Shown in pieces: positions 12,215 through 23,721 of a stretch of DNA of 64,000 nucleotides. A program made the position numbers and the translations under genes. This stretch comes from Purpureocillium takamizusanense. Its lineage: Eukaryota > Ascomycota > Sordariomycetes > Hypocreales > Ophiocordycipitaceae. The notes beneath the pieces are model-generated. The model searched no databases, was not told the DNA's origin, and was given only the letters and a program-made list of their open reading frames with translations. The stretch is taken from positions 523,501 to 587,500 of the forward strand of contig NC_063074.1 in assembly GCF_022605165.1 (NCBI RefSeq), in the 5' to 3' direction. Numbering within the stretch: the stretch's first letter is position 1; each line of letters begins with the position of its first letter.

Positions 12215-15200
12215 AAGCGGATCGATTTGTTTTTACCCGACCTGTTTGAAATTTTACGACTCTACGCGGCCACTCCCGACGGGCTCGTACATATATTGTC
12301 CTATATTGTCGGATGCCTTTTCATGAGGATACGAAGAAACAGATACGAGGTGGACATGATGACGTGCGTCTGATTTTATCTGCTCCCACAGATGGAACAC
12401 GGTGAAGACGATGGGCGAATGGATCTGCCTGCTACTGCCTGGGTTTTCCTATGGAACGCGCAATTCGTCTACCAACATGCCAGGGCAAACTCATCTGCCT
12501 CGGGGGTTTCGGACTCCCTGTAATGCACTGGCCTACGAGTGGGGATGCTCAGTACTACTTGTGCTTGAGAGCCCTAGTTCGTATCTATCGTGAGCAGTAA
12601 TCAGAAATCAGTAATGACAGACAGTCCCATGGAATTAAGGTTCGCTGGCGAAACCTCCAGGGGGGCAGATTTTCAGCTTGCCACCTTCCCTCCCTCCGTT
12701 CCTACAAAGGGCTACCTACCTACGAAGTACCTACGTACGTTTTTGTACCTACACCTACTACCTTATGCACATATTCGGTACCATGTACCGTTTCAAGCAT
12801 GTCCGACCGAGCGAGCCGTTTTCCTCTCCATCTCCCCCCCCCCGTCGATGACAACAAAAAGAAAAAACCCAAGAATAATCCCCCCCAGGATGCACACAGA
12901 CCTGCGTTCGTACGTAAATTCTCAAGGGCTCGGGCTCGTAGCCGCGTCTAGCACGTTGCACGCACGCACGTACGTACGCCGTACGCCGGCTAGGAGAGGC
13001 GTGCTGGCTGAATCCCTCGTCGGCAGTTGTGTGGGCCGCCAAGGCGATCGCCCGCGTTTCGCGAGTGTCGTGCGTGACGCAGCGACCAGCTTAACAGATT
13101 GCTCATATACGTCTCGCGTGGAGCCAGGACCACATTGTCAGAAAGTCGAACCACTCGAGACCAGGAGCGTTCTCTGACGCTTTTGCGCCATGAACACTGG
13201 AACTTTTTTTCTCGGTGCTGCCTAGGCACGCAAAACAGACATGAATACGGGATGGGATGTGGGATTTCAACAAGGGTCAGCAGGGCGCAAGCACCGCGTT
13301 GCGGTTATTGCCAAACAGGTAGTGAACGCGGGCCGGGGTTGGCTATGTGTGGCAAGGGGGGGTCGCAGCCCCCATCGTTTACTAGGACCCTTGTCCTGCA
13401 CTCCTTGGGCGTGCAAGTGACAGCGGTCTGGATGGGGTGGGTCAAGAGAGACACTTCCGCCGCCGCCGCTGCTGCGGAGGGAGGAGCATGGGCCGAACTT
13501 CCCTGCTGCCACGGAGTCATGCAGGATGATCACGTCTTTTGGCTTTGGCGGCACCCCGGGCCACCGCCAAGGCCTTGATGAGGCACGTAGTCAGTCAGGC
13601 GGCAGGGCACGGCGACAGGGCACAAAGGCGCTTCAAAGCAAGTCTGCAACGAGAAACTTGATCTTGCGAACATGGGATTTGATGAACTTTCAAGCAGGGG
13701 TGGTGTGCTCCCTCGACTTTGACTCACCAATAGAGGCCAAAGAGCTGCCAAGTCAAGACTTGACATCTTGGCTGCTGCAGTGGAAGAACCACAGATGCAC
13801 CTCCATAGTGCCGCATAACCAGCAGATACAAGGCGGACGTGGTTGTGGTTGTATTGGGCAGTGGTAAAGCGGAGAGGCTCACGCGCGTCCACCAGACCAC
13901 ACCTCGATGCCCTTTCATCACCCGTCAACAGGCCAGCCGCTGCGGTGGCAACGATAGGCATCAAAACCCGGCGACGGCAAACTCCGCCATGTAGCGTTGG
14001 AACGTCTGAAGGCGTCATGCGTGCCCCGTCAGTTGTGACAGGACGGGCTGGTCATGCAGGCCGATGATCGTCGCGGACAGTAACCTTAGTGCAGCTGGGA
14101 GAGTAGTCCATCAGCGAAGCAAGCCAGCCCGGCGAAAGTGGTTGAACTCAGACACCACTAGGCTTCCAGGTCTCCATCGTAGGTTGTCAAGACCAGGCCA
14201 GCTCAGAGGTCAGAAGGAACGGGATCTGCGCAGGTTACTGCGGGCTGTTTGCTGCCATCTCATGTGGACGTGATTCTGACCATCAGGACGGAAGCTTGGC
14301 AACGGCCGTCGCAGAATATTGGACAGACAGCAGCATAATCCATGGTGGAGAAGATCGGAAGAACAGACAACCAACAACGGACAAGTCTTCCCAGTTCTTT
14401 GAAAGGTCGTTCCGCCATCATCGGCCAAGATGTGGGTGTGAGTGTGACAGCGGGTCCAACTTCAGGCGATCCACACTCCACACTCTGCGGTCCCCAGCGA
14501 CCGGCCCGTCAAGGTGGCTGTGTGACACGTTGAACGAGGTGTCAACCATAAAACGTGCTCGGCTGGGCCGACAGGACAGGCAGCGGTGCGGCCGCCCAGT
14601 GACAGATGGATAGTCTGGGACACAGACCCGGAGATGGATTCCCAGCGGGGTCTAGGTTGGCTTATTGAGAACAGTGCACGTCCCTGTGCGTCGCGAACCA
14701 GTTGGACACGACGAAATGCGTCAGGGGCTCACAACGGGCGTCACCCAGGGCTCAGGGACGAGCCCGCTCGAGGTTGCGCTGGCAGGGCCAAGCATTCAAG
14801 AGTTGCGGGCAATTACCGCCGCTCTTGGTGGTAACAAGCAGTGAACGTTCGAAGTAGATGAATTGCCTAGACTGATCGTGGCAACAGCGGCCCGCGACGG
14901 GCGAAGCGGCACCATGTGTCTCTGGACACCAAAAGCGAAGCAGCGAACGGCGGCTGTTGACGAGGCCGCGGATCAGGCGTACCCGAGAACATGGGTCAGG
15001 CCGCAAGTGTCGTCGGTCGTCGAAGCAGCCTAGTCAAGCTAGGTGAGGAGGGCAGGTGTCAGATGGCAATGGAGGTTCTCCGGGAGCTGCGAGTGGCCCA
15101 AGACCCCTAGCAGGGCCCTTGTCATCATCCATCCATCAGCCTGACAGGGGTGAGACATGGAGCCTTGGGTTTTTGGGGCCGTGTCATCGTCCATGGCGTC

Positions 15201-15463
15201 TGATTAGGAACGGGGCTGGCCCTGCAGGCGTACGAAGTACGCATCGGCCGCTGTGGCTGCCGGCGACGGCGTTCGTGTGGCGTCTACTTGACTGTGGGGG
15301 CGACAGTTGACACACGCTGGGGGACTCTTGACGAACACTGGAACAGAAACGCGCCACAAAGTAGGTTAGTGGGCGGATGATCCTGACGTCCGGCCGGGTC
15401 GAAAAGAGAGCGAGGGGCTGCGACGCATCACGAAGGACGGACGTGTTCGTAGGTAGAGTCGAG

Positions 15464-15487
15464 GATCAGATCAGATCAGATCAGATC
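15464..15487. repeat. Pentanucleotide (GATCA)n microsatellite
   Basis: Nearly five uninterrupted GATCA units in gene-free DNA. Each unit contains a GATC site. No function assigned. Confidence 0.85.
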
Positions 15488-17869
15488 GGGGGTGCTGGCT
15501 CCTTGAATCGATGTCGGGGTGGCCGGGGGGGCAAAAGCATGTGTGCGAAGTATGCTACTGTACTTCGTACATAAGGTACTTTCTTCGCCCAATGTAGGGT
15601 CGTTCTCTTACGTTGCGCCTGCCTTTTCAACCCGCAAGTATGCTGCTCTAGGCAGTTGCGAGGCAGAGGCTAAGTTACAGTGACTAGGCGTATTTCGATG
15701 GGGGTTCCTGCCTTACAGGGCCGACCACTGCCACAGCGGCAAGTTCCGCGACGACGGACCTTCGTGCCTTCTTCATCTGATCTACTTCGCCCGCCGGCGA
15801 ATGAAGCGGAGCGACAGCCATAAGTAATGTTACCCTAAACGGGGTCCAGCGAACTGGCTTTGAAACCGGCGCGACAACTCCTCATCCATCTTCAACAGAT
15901 GCCTTCATTGAGCCGCCCAGCAAGCTGCCGTATCTGCGCCAACACTGCATGCGCCACAGCCCCGCCTCAATGCTTGACGTCGATTTCATGGCGTGCATCA
16001 GAGCAAGAGCAACAACATACTACTTGACGTTGTGCCCACGCGCGCTCTCAAGATGACGATGCACAGGCAAACCCTTTGCTCCTATTTCCCAACAGAAAAG
16101 GCGCCAGCGCGGCGAAGCGTGCTTTCTCCACAAAGTTGAGCCACTTGTATGTAGATCCGTCAACACTTGCCGGGTCCTCGGGACATCGTCCCAGTCGCCG
16201 ACACGCCGCGCAAGCCACAACTACGAGGCTTCTTCACCCCAGCAAAGCCGAGACCTGCGCTGGGCGTCTCATCGACGCCCTCCCACAAAGGGTGTCGCCA
16301 GCAGACAAACATAGAATATACCCCCCCCCGCCCCTTTTCTGCCTGGGATTGAGGATCTTGGCCCCATGACGTGACACGGAGGCCAATTTCAGCTTAGCAC
16401 TCATGTTCAGCAACGCACTTTTGCTCGACTCTTGTGCTGTTTGAACAGTGCTTCTTGCTGCCAACGAGAGAATTGTCTTGGACCACATCTAATTGACTTC
16501 TGGGGCGGGCGCTAACAAGCGACAGGGTTCCGCCAGTTTTTACCCAAACGGCCGGATACCTGCCACAAGTTTTCCTCGCTTATCGAGCAGAGCGGCAGCC
16601 TGTTCCTTGCCGATATAATTGCAGTTTATGGGCCAATACGTTCTCGGGCTCACGTTCAGACGGTGAGCACCGAGCAGCAATACAGACAATGTCCAGTGCA
16701 ACGGCACGTGGTTGTTTCTGGCAACAATACTGTAGCACTGACAAAGGACAGGACATCGTTAGCGTCTGGGCGAAACCCCAGCGGCGCCACCGCGCTTAAA
16801 CGCCAGAATGTTGCCGAGGTCACGACGACACGACTCCGGAACCCAACTTGCCAGTCAGGCACTGTTCATGAGTCCATGACTGGTCCGTGGCGCGGCAGAA
16901 GGCTTGATGGGTTACAAGTGTCTTGTAAAATACCAGGTGACAAAGAGCCGGAGAGGTTCTGGCTTGCACAGCTTTGCGTTCCGCGAGGTGTTCCCCATCA
17001 TGTTCTAGACGCCGCTGATCGCTTCTTTAAGCTATTACGGATTTTGGCCGAAACAACTGGGCACTAGACGCACCCCTGCGAATTGATCAATGTGCTTGAA
17101 ACACCAGGCATCGATTGGGTACTCGCATCGTCAGACGCCTTACCTTCGCGCGCGCGAAACGGAGGACGGATGAATGTCCGGTTATGTACAAAGTAGTAAC
17201 TACAAAGTACAGCGATGCTAACTTGCGCAACATTGACGTGCCTACGGAGCCGCGCACTGCAAACATCGACAATTTTTCTAAAGAACAGAGGTGATAGAAT
17301 AGGCAGGTGGCAGACGCTTCCAGGGATAAGGTTGAAGTGACGATGCCGCGCGACAACAACGCGTGGCGTCGTGTGGACTCAGTCATCAAGCAATCGCTTG
17401 CAGTAAGTATACTGACTATACTGATGGGGATGTGACCTTTTCGGAATGCGGGTTTGAGACCGGCTTTGCCTAGCCCTACCAGGCGCTGGATAACGTGATT
17501 CCGATTCGGTCGCTTGCTGTGTAGGCAACCTGCGGAGCAGCACACGGACTGTCGATGCTTGGCCGACTCGATGACTGGCATGTGGCAGAGGGTGGCATTG
17601 ACTCGCACAACCGGTCGACTGATGCTGTCACGACTAGACCAGATGGCCCCGCCCGCACGTCAGATCAACGCCCAGTCCTGGTTTTCCAGGGGCTGTGGCC
17701 CGGTCAAAGTTCACTGGACATGCGAAGCAGCAGTGACTGGCGGAGAGCAGGGGCTGTCTTTGTGCGGCACGCAACCAACGGCGACGGAAGTCTTTTATTA
17801 TTAGTGGTATTAACCGTCGCTCTCACTCACATTGGCATCACAGCACATCACACCACACAGTACACACTC

Positions 17870-17892
17870 TCGCTCACGCTCACGCTCACGCA
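17870..17892. repeat. Hexanucleotide (CTCACG)n repeat
   Basis: About four tandem copies of a CGCTCA/CTCACG unit lie within a CA/CT-rich stretch about 700 bp upstream of the Zn2Cys6 gene. Confidence 0.75.
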
Positions 17893-18593
17893 CAAGACGT
17901 AACGCACAATGAAAACATTGATGGCAACGGCAGTCGTGCCGACGTCTGCCTCGCAGGCGCTCGGATTTAGCGGGAGGCGGTCGGACATCGGGGCAAAGAG
18001 TCGCCGATAAGTCCAGTCTAGCAGCAGCCCGCCAACGAGCTTGAAGTGGACGAGCAGGCAGAAACGGTGAGCGAGGCCAAAAAAAAAAACGTGACCTGCT
18101 AGCTGTCAAAGTGTCAGCGCGTCATGCCGCCGCACCGTACCGCAACCGCAACGGCAAGCCACGCCATTCGTAAGCAACGCGCCGTGCTACGGCCGAGTTC
18201 GTCCGCCGCGTCACAGGACTGAGACGAGGCCGCAGCCAGATATCTCGACGGCAAGGCCCCTCTACGCATGCTTGATAGTGCCGCCCCGACATCGCAACGA
18301 CGCTCCGGCTGCCACCATCAACTCAAGGAGAGAGTAACTCGGCCGCAGTGGAGGCGGAGAGCACAGCGTCTGGCTAGGAAGTGGAACAGCCTGCCTCAGC
18401 AGCAGTGACTGCCGCTGACGGCCGTCCGCCATCATCACGTCACGTCGCGGGCAGAAGCGCACACATATTCGCTCATCCACACACACCCGCGCGCCGCCGC
18501 TCCGGCCGGCCGGCGCTCCGAGACCATCCCCACCCGGATCCGGTCGCCAGTCAGTCAGTCACTTCTCGACGAGCATCTGGCTCCAAGCCTGCC

Positions 18594-21486
18594 ATGGAGA
18601 CTCAGTCCGGTAGCACCAGCGCTGTGCAAGATTCCGCCGCCGCCGCAGCCACGGAGCCGCTTGCCTGCGTGTCGTGCCGCTCACGCAAGCTCAAATGCGA
18701 CCGCACCAAGCCGGCTTGCACTCGATGTGTCAAGGTCGACGCCGAGTGTTGCTACCCCGAGTCGCGCAGGAAGCCGACCTTCAAGAGACGCAATGTCAAG
18801 GAGCTTGAGGCCCGTCTAGGTATGTACGCCGGCTCAGCCCTCCTCCTCCATCGTCCCGAGTCGCGTCCGCCCGCTCACATCACTCGGGCCCCTGAACAGC
18901 CCAGGTGGAAGAGTATCTGAACCAGGTCAACACCAAGGCTGGTGACGATGCAGCGGACGAATCTAGCAAGCGCTCTGACGAGCCTCCGCTTCAGATGGGC
19001 GACTTTACCTTTGAAAGCGGGCCTCCCGGCCAGGACTCGGACACTCAGGGGGCCGCCAGCCAACCTCAAGACTCATTCGATATGCCTGCTTTTCAGGAAA
19101 GTGACTTTATCGGCAGCGGCCAGCTGATGGGCTTGGGCTATTCGGAGACCCTCCCGCCGTTCGAGGTCCAGGAGGAGCTGTAAGTGTTATGTCCCCAACC
19201 GCGCCGCCCCATTCAGCCGAGTCCGGCTGACCGCCGCCCTTCAGGAACAACGCCTTTTTTGTTGGCCAGTATCACTTCATTCCTGTGGTTCACTCCGGGC
19301 GATATTATCAAGCCTTCTATGGTGGGCCTTTACGGAAGCCCCCCATGTGTCTACAGTACGCAATCTGGGCGTTGGCCGCCAACGGTCACGCCAAGTACGA
19401 CCAGTACTCCCAAATTTTCTACCAGCGGGCCCGACAGTACGCCGATGCAGATGAGATGAAGGTGAGCCGTCGTCACCCAGCCCTCAACGTGCTTACCAGA
19501 CTAAATCTGTGTGTAGGGCCACGGTGAGCATTTCATCACTATTGCCCATGCACAAACATGGGCAATCATTGCAGCTTTCGAGGCCAAATGCATGTTCTTC
19601 ACCCGGGCCTCCACCAGCTGCGCTAGATGCGTTCGTCTTACCCAGATGATGGGTCTCGACCGCCTGGATGGGAACTCTGAGGATCAGCCTCCGGCCCTCG
19701 GCCCTACCACTTCGTGGGCTGAACTGGAGGAGCGTCGCCGAGTTATGTGGGGGGCTTTTGCTATCGACTCGCATGCGAGTATATCAACAGGCTGGGCATG
19801 CCTAATAGACCCTAACAATGTGAGCCCATGCCCCTCGACCTACCACTTCTCCCGGTGCTAATAGTTCTCCTTTAGATATCAACGCGCCTCCCCGCCTCCG
19901 AGGAAGCCTTTTCCTCAGGCCAAGAGGAGACGGCTCCTTTTCTGGAGGACGTCTTCAGCGGTGCCTCGTACAGTGGCTTTGCCGGCGCAATAGTGATTTG
20001 TCAGATATTCAGAAGCATACTGCAGCATGTTCACAGATGCAAGCCAGCGGATCGCCCCCACGATATGATGGAAGGGGCTTGGTGGAAGCGGCATCGCGAC
20101 CTAGACAACAAGTTGTCAAATGCCTTCATGTTCCTTCCCGAACAGCTGCGTCTCCCGCGATGCATCCGCGACCCATCAGCCGTTCACACCAACCTCAACC
20201 TTCATGCTGCAGTAATCGCTTTGCACCACGCCGCCGTCGAGAAGCAACAAACTCACAACCTACCCGAGTCTGTGAGACAGTCGAGTCTCTGTCGCCTGAG
20301 AACCTCTGCAGAGGAAATTGTCAATATCGTCAAGATGAGCTCTCACTCGACTGCCATGTTTGTATGTCGTCCACCTCGTCTCTCCCTGGGCCTCCTTTAG
20401 TCCCTCCCTATTCTTGCTAACTCTCGTGTCTTTCGGCAGAGGAGTCCCATGTGTGCCCTCTCACTGTACGTTGCGACGACAGTGTACGTCTATCTGGCCA
20501 AACAAGATCCCCATGCTGGCCTGACGACATTGGACATCTCCAATCTCGAACTTGTCATCAGTGCTATGGAGGCTATTGGTCGCCAACACCAAATCACGAC
20601 TGCCTTTCTCCAACAAGCCTGCTTGGACGTAGAAAAGAATGGTTTGGACTCCATCATCAGACTCCCCAACCTCCGCAAGTACCGCGACATCTTTGGCGGC
20701 GCCAATTCCAACATCCCCATGCTGGCCCGGAGCCCGGTCTCCAAGCACACCTCCACGTCGCCCATCTTGCCTGGGCGGCTACCGTTGAACAATCCCAAGG
20801 GACACATCCCTCCTGCTCACCTGAGAATGGAAAAATGTCTGCCTGGCATATCAGGGTCGAGGGGCACCGAGTCTGTCGTGCGGGGATTGATCAACGCAGA
20901 CTGTTTCCAGCCTTTTCTCCGTGCGGCGAAACACAATGTTGCTGCTACACCCATGGACCACCCGGGCAAACGAAAGCGAATGTCGCCGAGCCCCGGTCCT
21001 GGATCCGACCGGAATGTCGGCATCCTCAGCTCCGTCATGACAGACTCCGTCAGCAGCGGGTCGCGAAGCACGTCAAGCCGCGGGCCAGGCTTGGGGGTGG
21101 CCAACTCGTGGCGCTTCGACGGCGTTGACCTGCGCCCACATCCCGGGAACCAATTCTTCGTTTTACCGGACCGCACCAACTCGTCGTCGGCCTCGTCTCC
21201 AGCCAACCGCGAGCATGGCGGCACGGACGGCGTCTCGGGGAGCAGCCACACGTCTCCCGGCACGGCGGCCGGCGCGGGCCTGGGCAACACCCCCGAGGAG
21301 AACCGCTTCGACCTACGGCCGTTCCAGGACCGCATATCGACGCCGATATGGCAATCCACCGAGGAGGCGTTTTTCGCAAGCCAGATCCCAGAGTCGCTGT
21401 TGAACTTGGCCCCGGGGGACGACGACGGCGCGTGGGCTCTGTTGAATGAGACGATGAAGTGGCAAAACACCACCACGGGGATGTAG
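18594..21486 (+). CDS. Zn(II)2Cys6 transcription factor with fungal-specific regulatory domain
   Basis: Fungal binuclear-cluster regulator, 852 residues from exons 18594-18819, 18900-19179, 19245-19461, 19517-19819, 19876-20361 and 20440-21486. All junctions keep phase and have GT...AG ends. The zinc cluster is near the N-terminus (Cys25, 28, 35, 42, 45 and 52 or 53, spacing CX2CX6CX6CX2CX6-7C), followed by a basic linker (PTFKRRNVKELEARL) that enters a short coiled coil. The fungal_trans middle homology region occupies exons 3-5, including the stretch GEHFITIAHAQTW and the RLTQMMGLDRLD motif. The C-terminal 350 residues are Ser/Gly/Pro-rich with a basic patch (GKRKRM) and an acidic tail suited to activation. 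It is convergent with the aspartic protease gene. The pathway it controls cannot be told from the sequence; no biosynthetic cluster surrounds it. Confidence 0.93.
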
Positions 21487-22201
21487 ACAACGCTCGGCAA
21501 ATGAGACGTTTTCTCGGGCAAATTAGGGGCGGGCGAGCAGGACGAGGAAACGGGGTCTTCCCTTTGCGGACCGCAAAAGCACGTTTGGATATGGGGTTGG
21601 TCTGGTGAGCGTGGCGGTTGTAATTGTACGATACCCGGACTTTCTCGCAACTCTTCCGCCAGGGAATTTGGACATTGTACAAGTGACAGGAATTTTAGCT
21701 CCCGCTCACAAAGAATAAATTAACGACTATCGACGAAAGACGTCACCATCTTTCGCATGGGAAAATCATACTTGCTATACCATCATCGTCCATTTGGTCT
21801 GGTAGACACTTGGCTTCGAGACTCCTACCATCTCCGGAGCCGAGCCAACCTGTTCCCTGCTCAGAAAGAAAGCTTGCTAACCCGCAATCGCCAGTGGACT
21901 GCACTCCCTATGTGCATGATCATGTAGGTGTACTGTACGTTAACTTCTATGTTCTATTCAATTAGGATCACGAGCCCGTCGCGTTGGTGTCGCACTGTCC
22001 AAGAATACGCCCGTCAGGTCCCTCCGCAACGCCACGCGCCACTCAGATGGCAATACTATATAAGTCACAGTCGCCCGCGTGCTGGCCGTCGCTCGTCATT
22101 TCCACGATTTCAGCCCGTCGCACTGTGTCTAAAACCAATTTGTAACGCCGTTGCGGCGCTCTCGAGCCATCATGACAGGGGAGCAGTCGTGAACCTGTAT
22201 C
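21487..22201. other. Convergent 3' spacer (about 715 bp)
   Basis: This separates the stop codons of the Zn2Cys6 gene (plus) and the protease gene (minus), so it should hold both 3' UTRs. It is more A/T-rich than neighbouring coding DNA, for example AAAGAATAAATTAAC near 21709-21723. No gene is seen. Confidence 0.6.
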
Positions 22202-23721
22202 TCAAAGGCAGAGCCTTCGGCAGTAGAAGAACAGGCTTGACATGGCGACCAGCAGGCCCGGGGATATGGCCGGTGCCATCGCGTTGGTTCCGCTGCTTAT
22301 GATGTTTTGACCTGGGTGCTGGCCGGGGCGACCAGACTGACCCGGCATTCCAGATGATGCAGTCACAGGCGACGGAGCCGCTTTGGCTGCAGGCACGGCT
22401 CCGGTTCCCTTGCCAATCTCCTTCACATTAGATGTCGTCACGTTGTGCCTGGCCTGCGCAAAGGAGATCTCGTTGTTGTCCAGGTCGTACACGGTGTATG
22501 CACTCCGCAAAAACGTGTCGCCCAATACGCTCGTAGCGTCATCCGTGGGCGAAATGCCAAATAGACACGCCTGGACACCGTCGTCGAAAGCTATCGATTT
22601 GCCATCATCGTCTAGCATGTCAAGAACCAGCTCTCTCATGGGCACAGAAATTGTGGCTGGATCGCTGAACTTGAAAGTCAAGGTGGTGTTTTGGTCGCGA
22701 TAAGAGCAGGGCACGAGTGCCACGCCATCGTCTTTCTGTAAGGATGCATTGACGAGCTCATATATGTCGTTTGCTATGTCGTTGGGTAGATAGGTAAGGG
22801 ACGACCCTGAGTCTAGAAGAACAGCGAGAGACATGTTCTTCACGACGGTATGGGAGCCGAAGTCCATGCCCGTCAAGGTGACATAAAACTCGATGTAGGA
22901 ATCGTCAACCTTCTGGACCGGAAGGGAGATCAGATCGCCTTGATAGTGAGCCGTGTCCACACCACCAAAGAGTATGGTGCCGGTATTGGCATTAATGTCG
23001 TTCAGCCACAGACTGTACGCGTTGGAAGCGATAAGACCGGCAGCAGCCATCTTGGCGGGTAAGTTCTGGTACGGCTTCCTGTCCAAGCGCGCCACCTGGG
23101 CCTCGTTGCCTGGATACCCGATGCCTAGCACATTTTCCGCCGAGGTACTGTTGTATCCAACGCCAAATTGGAATTCTTGCAGGTTACTGTCGCCAACACG
23201 GATAGTGTCGGTAACATAGTCGCCGAAAGCTGACGTGCCATCTACGTAGGAGATGTTGAAGTCGCCGTTGACGTACCGATACGTCGAGGAGTGATTGGAT
23301 GAGTAGGTGCCGGTAGCCTTGCACGGAGCATCGGACTGGAGGCAAAAGGTGGAAGCCTCCGTGTTAATCCAGAGATCGCTGCTCCCTGTGTCGAGGTGCA
23401 CGCGGACTTGTTGCGGTGGGGTGCCGAGGGATACGTTGAGCAAGTAGAGGGTTTGCTGTTTCCCATATTTAGCATCGCATCGCGTCACGAGATGGATTGA
23501 GAGAGGCATGACAGGCAGAGACAACGCACCTGGTTCTCCAAGATGCCCTTTATGGGCTTAGCTCGCCTGCGTAACTTGTCACGGGAGACGGGGTCGCGGA
23601 CGTGGGCTCTCTGCAAATCGAGATGAACAACCCGGGGGACGCCATCAGTTGGGTGCCGTAGTACCAATGCATCGCCGGGAAAGAGGAATAGAGTTGCAGC
23701 GAATAAGAGGGTTGTAAACAT
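22202..23721 (-). CDS. GPI-type secreted aspartic protease (pepsin family A1)
   Basis: Extracellular or cell-wall aspartyl endopeptidase, 481 residues, exons 23721-23530 and 23455-22202 around a 74-nt intron (donor GTGCGT, acceptor AACAG). The N-terminus is a classical signal peptide (MFTTLLFAATLFLFPGDALV) and is followed by a basic propeptide (RRRAKPIKG) likely cut by a kexin-type protease. Both catalytic motifs are intact: DTGSSDLW in the first lobe and LLDSGSSLTYLP in the second. The conserved TILFGGVDTAHYQG strand and several N-glycosylation sequons are present. The C-terminus is a Gly/Pro/Ser-rich linker followed by a hydrophobic tail ending CRRLCL, suggesting GPI anchoring as in yapsin/OpsB-like enzymes. 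Length fits that subfamily. Substrate is unknown; cell-wall remodelling or nutrition are the usual roles. Confidence 0.92.

Larger units (their letters stand above)
12215..18593. other. Gene-free stretch of about 6.4 kb between two transcription-factor genes
   Basis: No frame shows a protein family, a consistent exon chain or fungal codon preference. The longest ORFs (to about 195 codons) overlap one another on both strands. Visible structure includes TAC/CGTA-rich palindromic patches (about 12711-12760 and 12956-12990), TACTTCGTA-type elements at 12721, 15231 and 15561, a (GATCA)n repeat at 15464 and a (CTCACG)n repeat at about 17870. The last few hundred bases should include the promoter and 5' UTR of the Zn2Cys6 gene. 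Confidence 0.6.

Noticed and set aside
16663..17067. 134-codon ORF in the gene-free block
   Set aside because: Begins at GTG rather than ATG, no recognisable family, and composition not distinct from the surroundings; too weak to call.
20817..21650. 277-codon minus-strand ORF
   Set aside because: Mirror of the last exon of the Zn2Cys6 gene, whose sense frame is clearly coding.
22050..22062. CTATATAAG resembling a TATA box
   Set aside because: No plus-strand gene follows; it lies in the 3' spacer between convergent genes.
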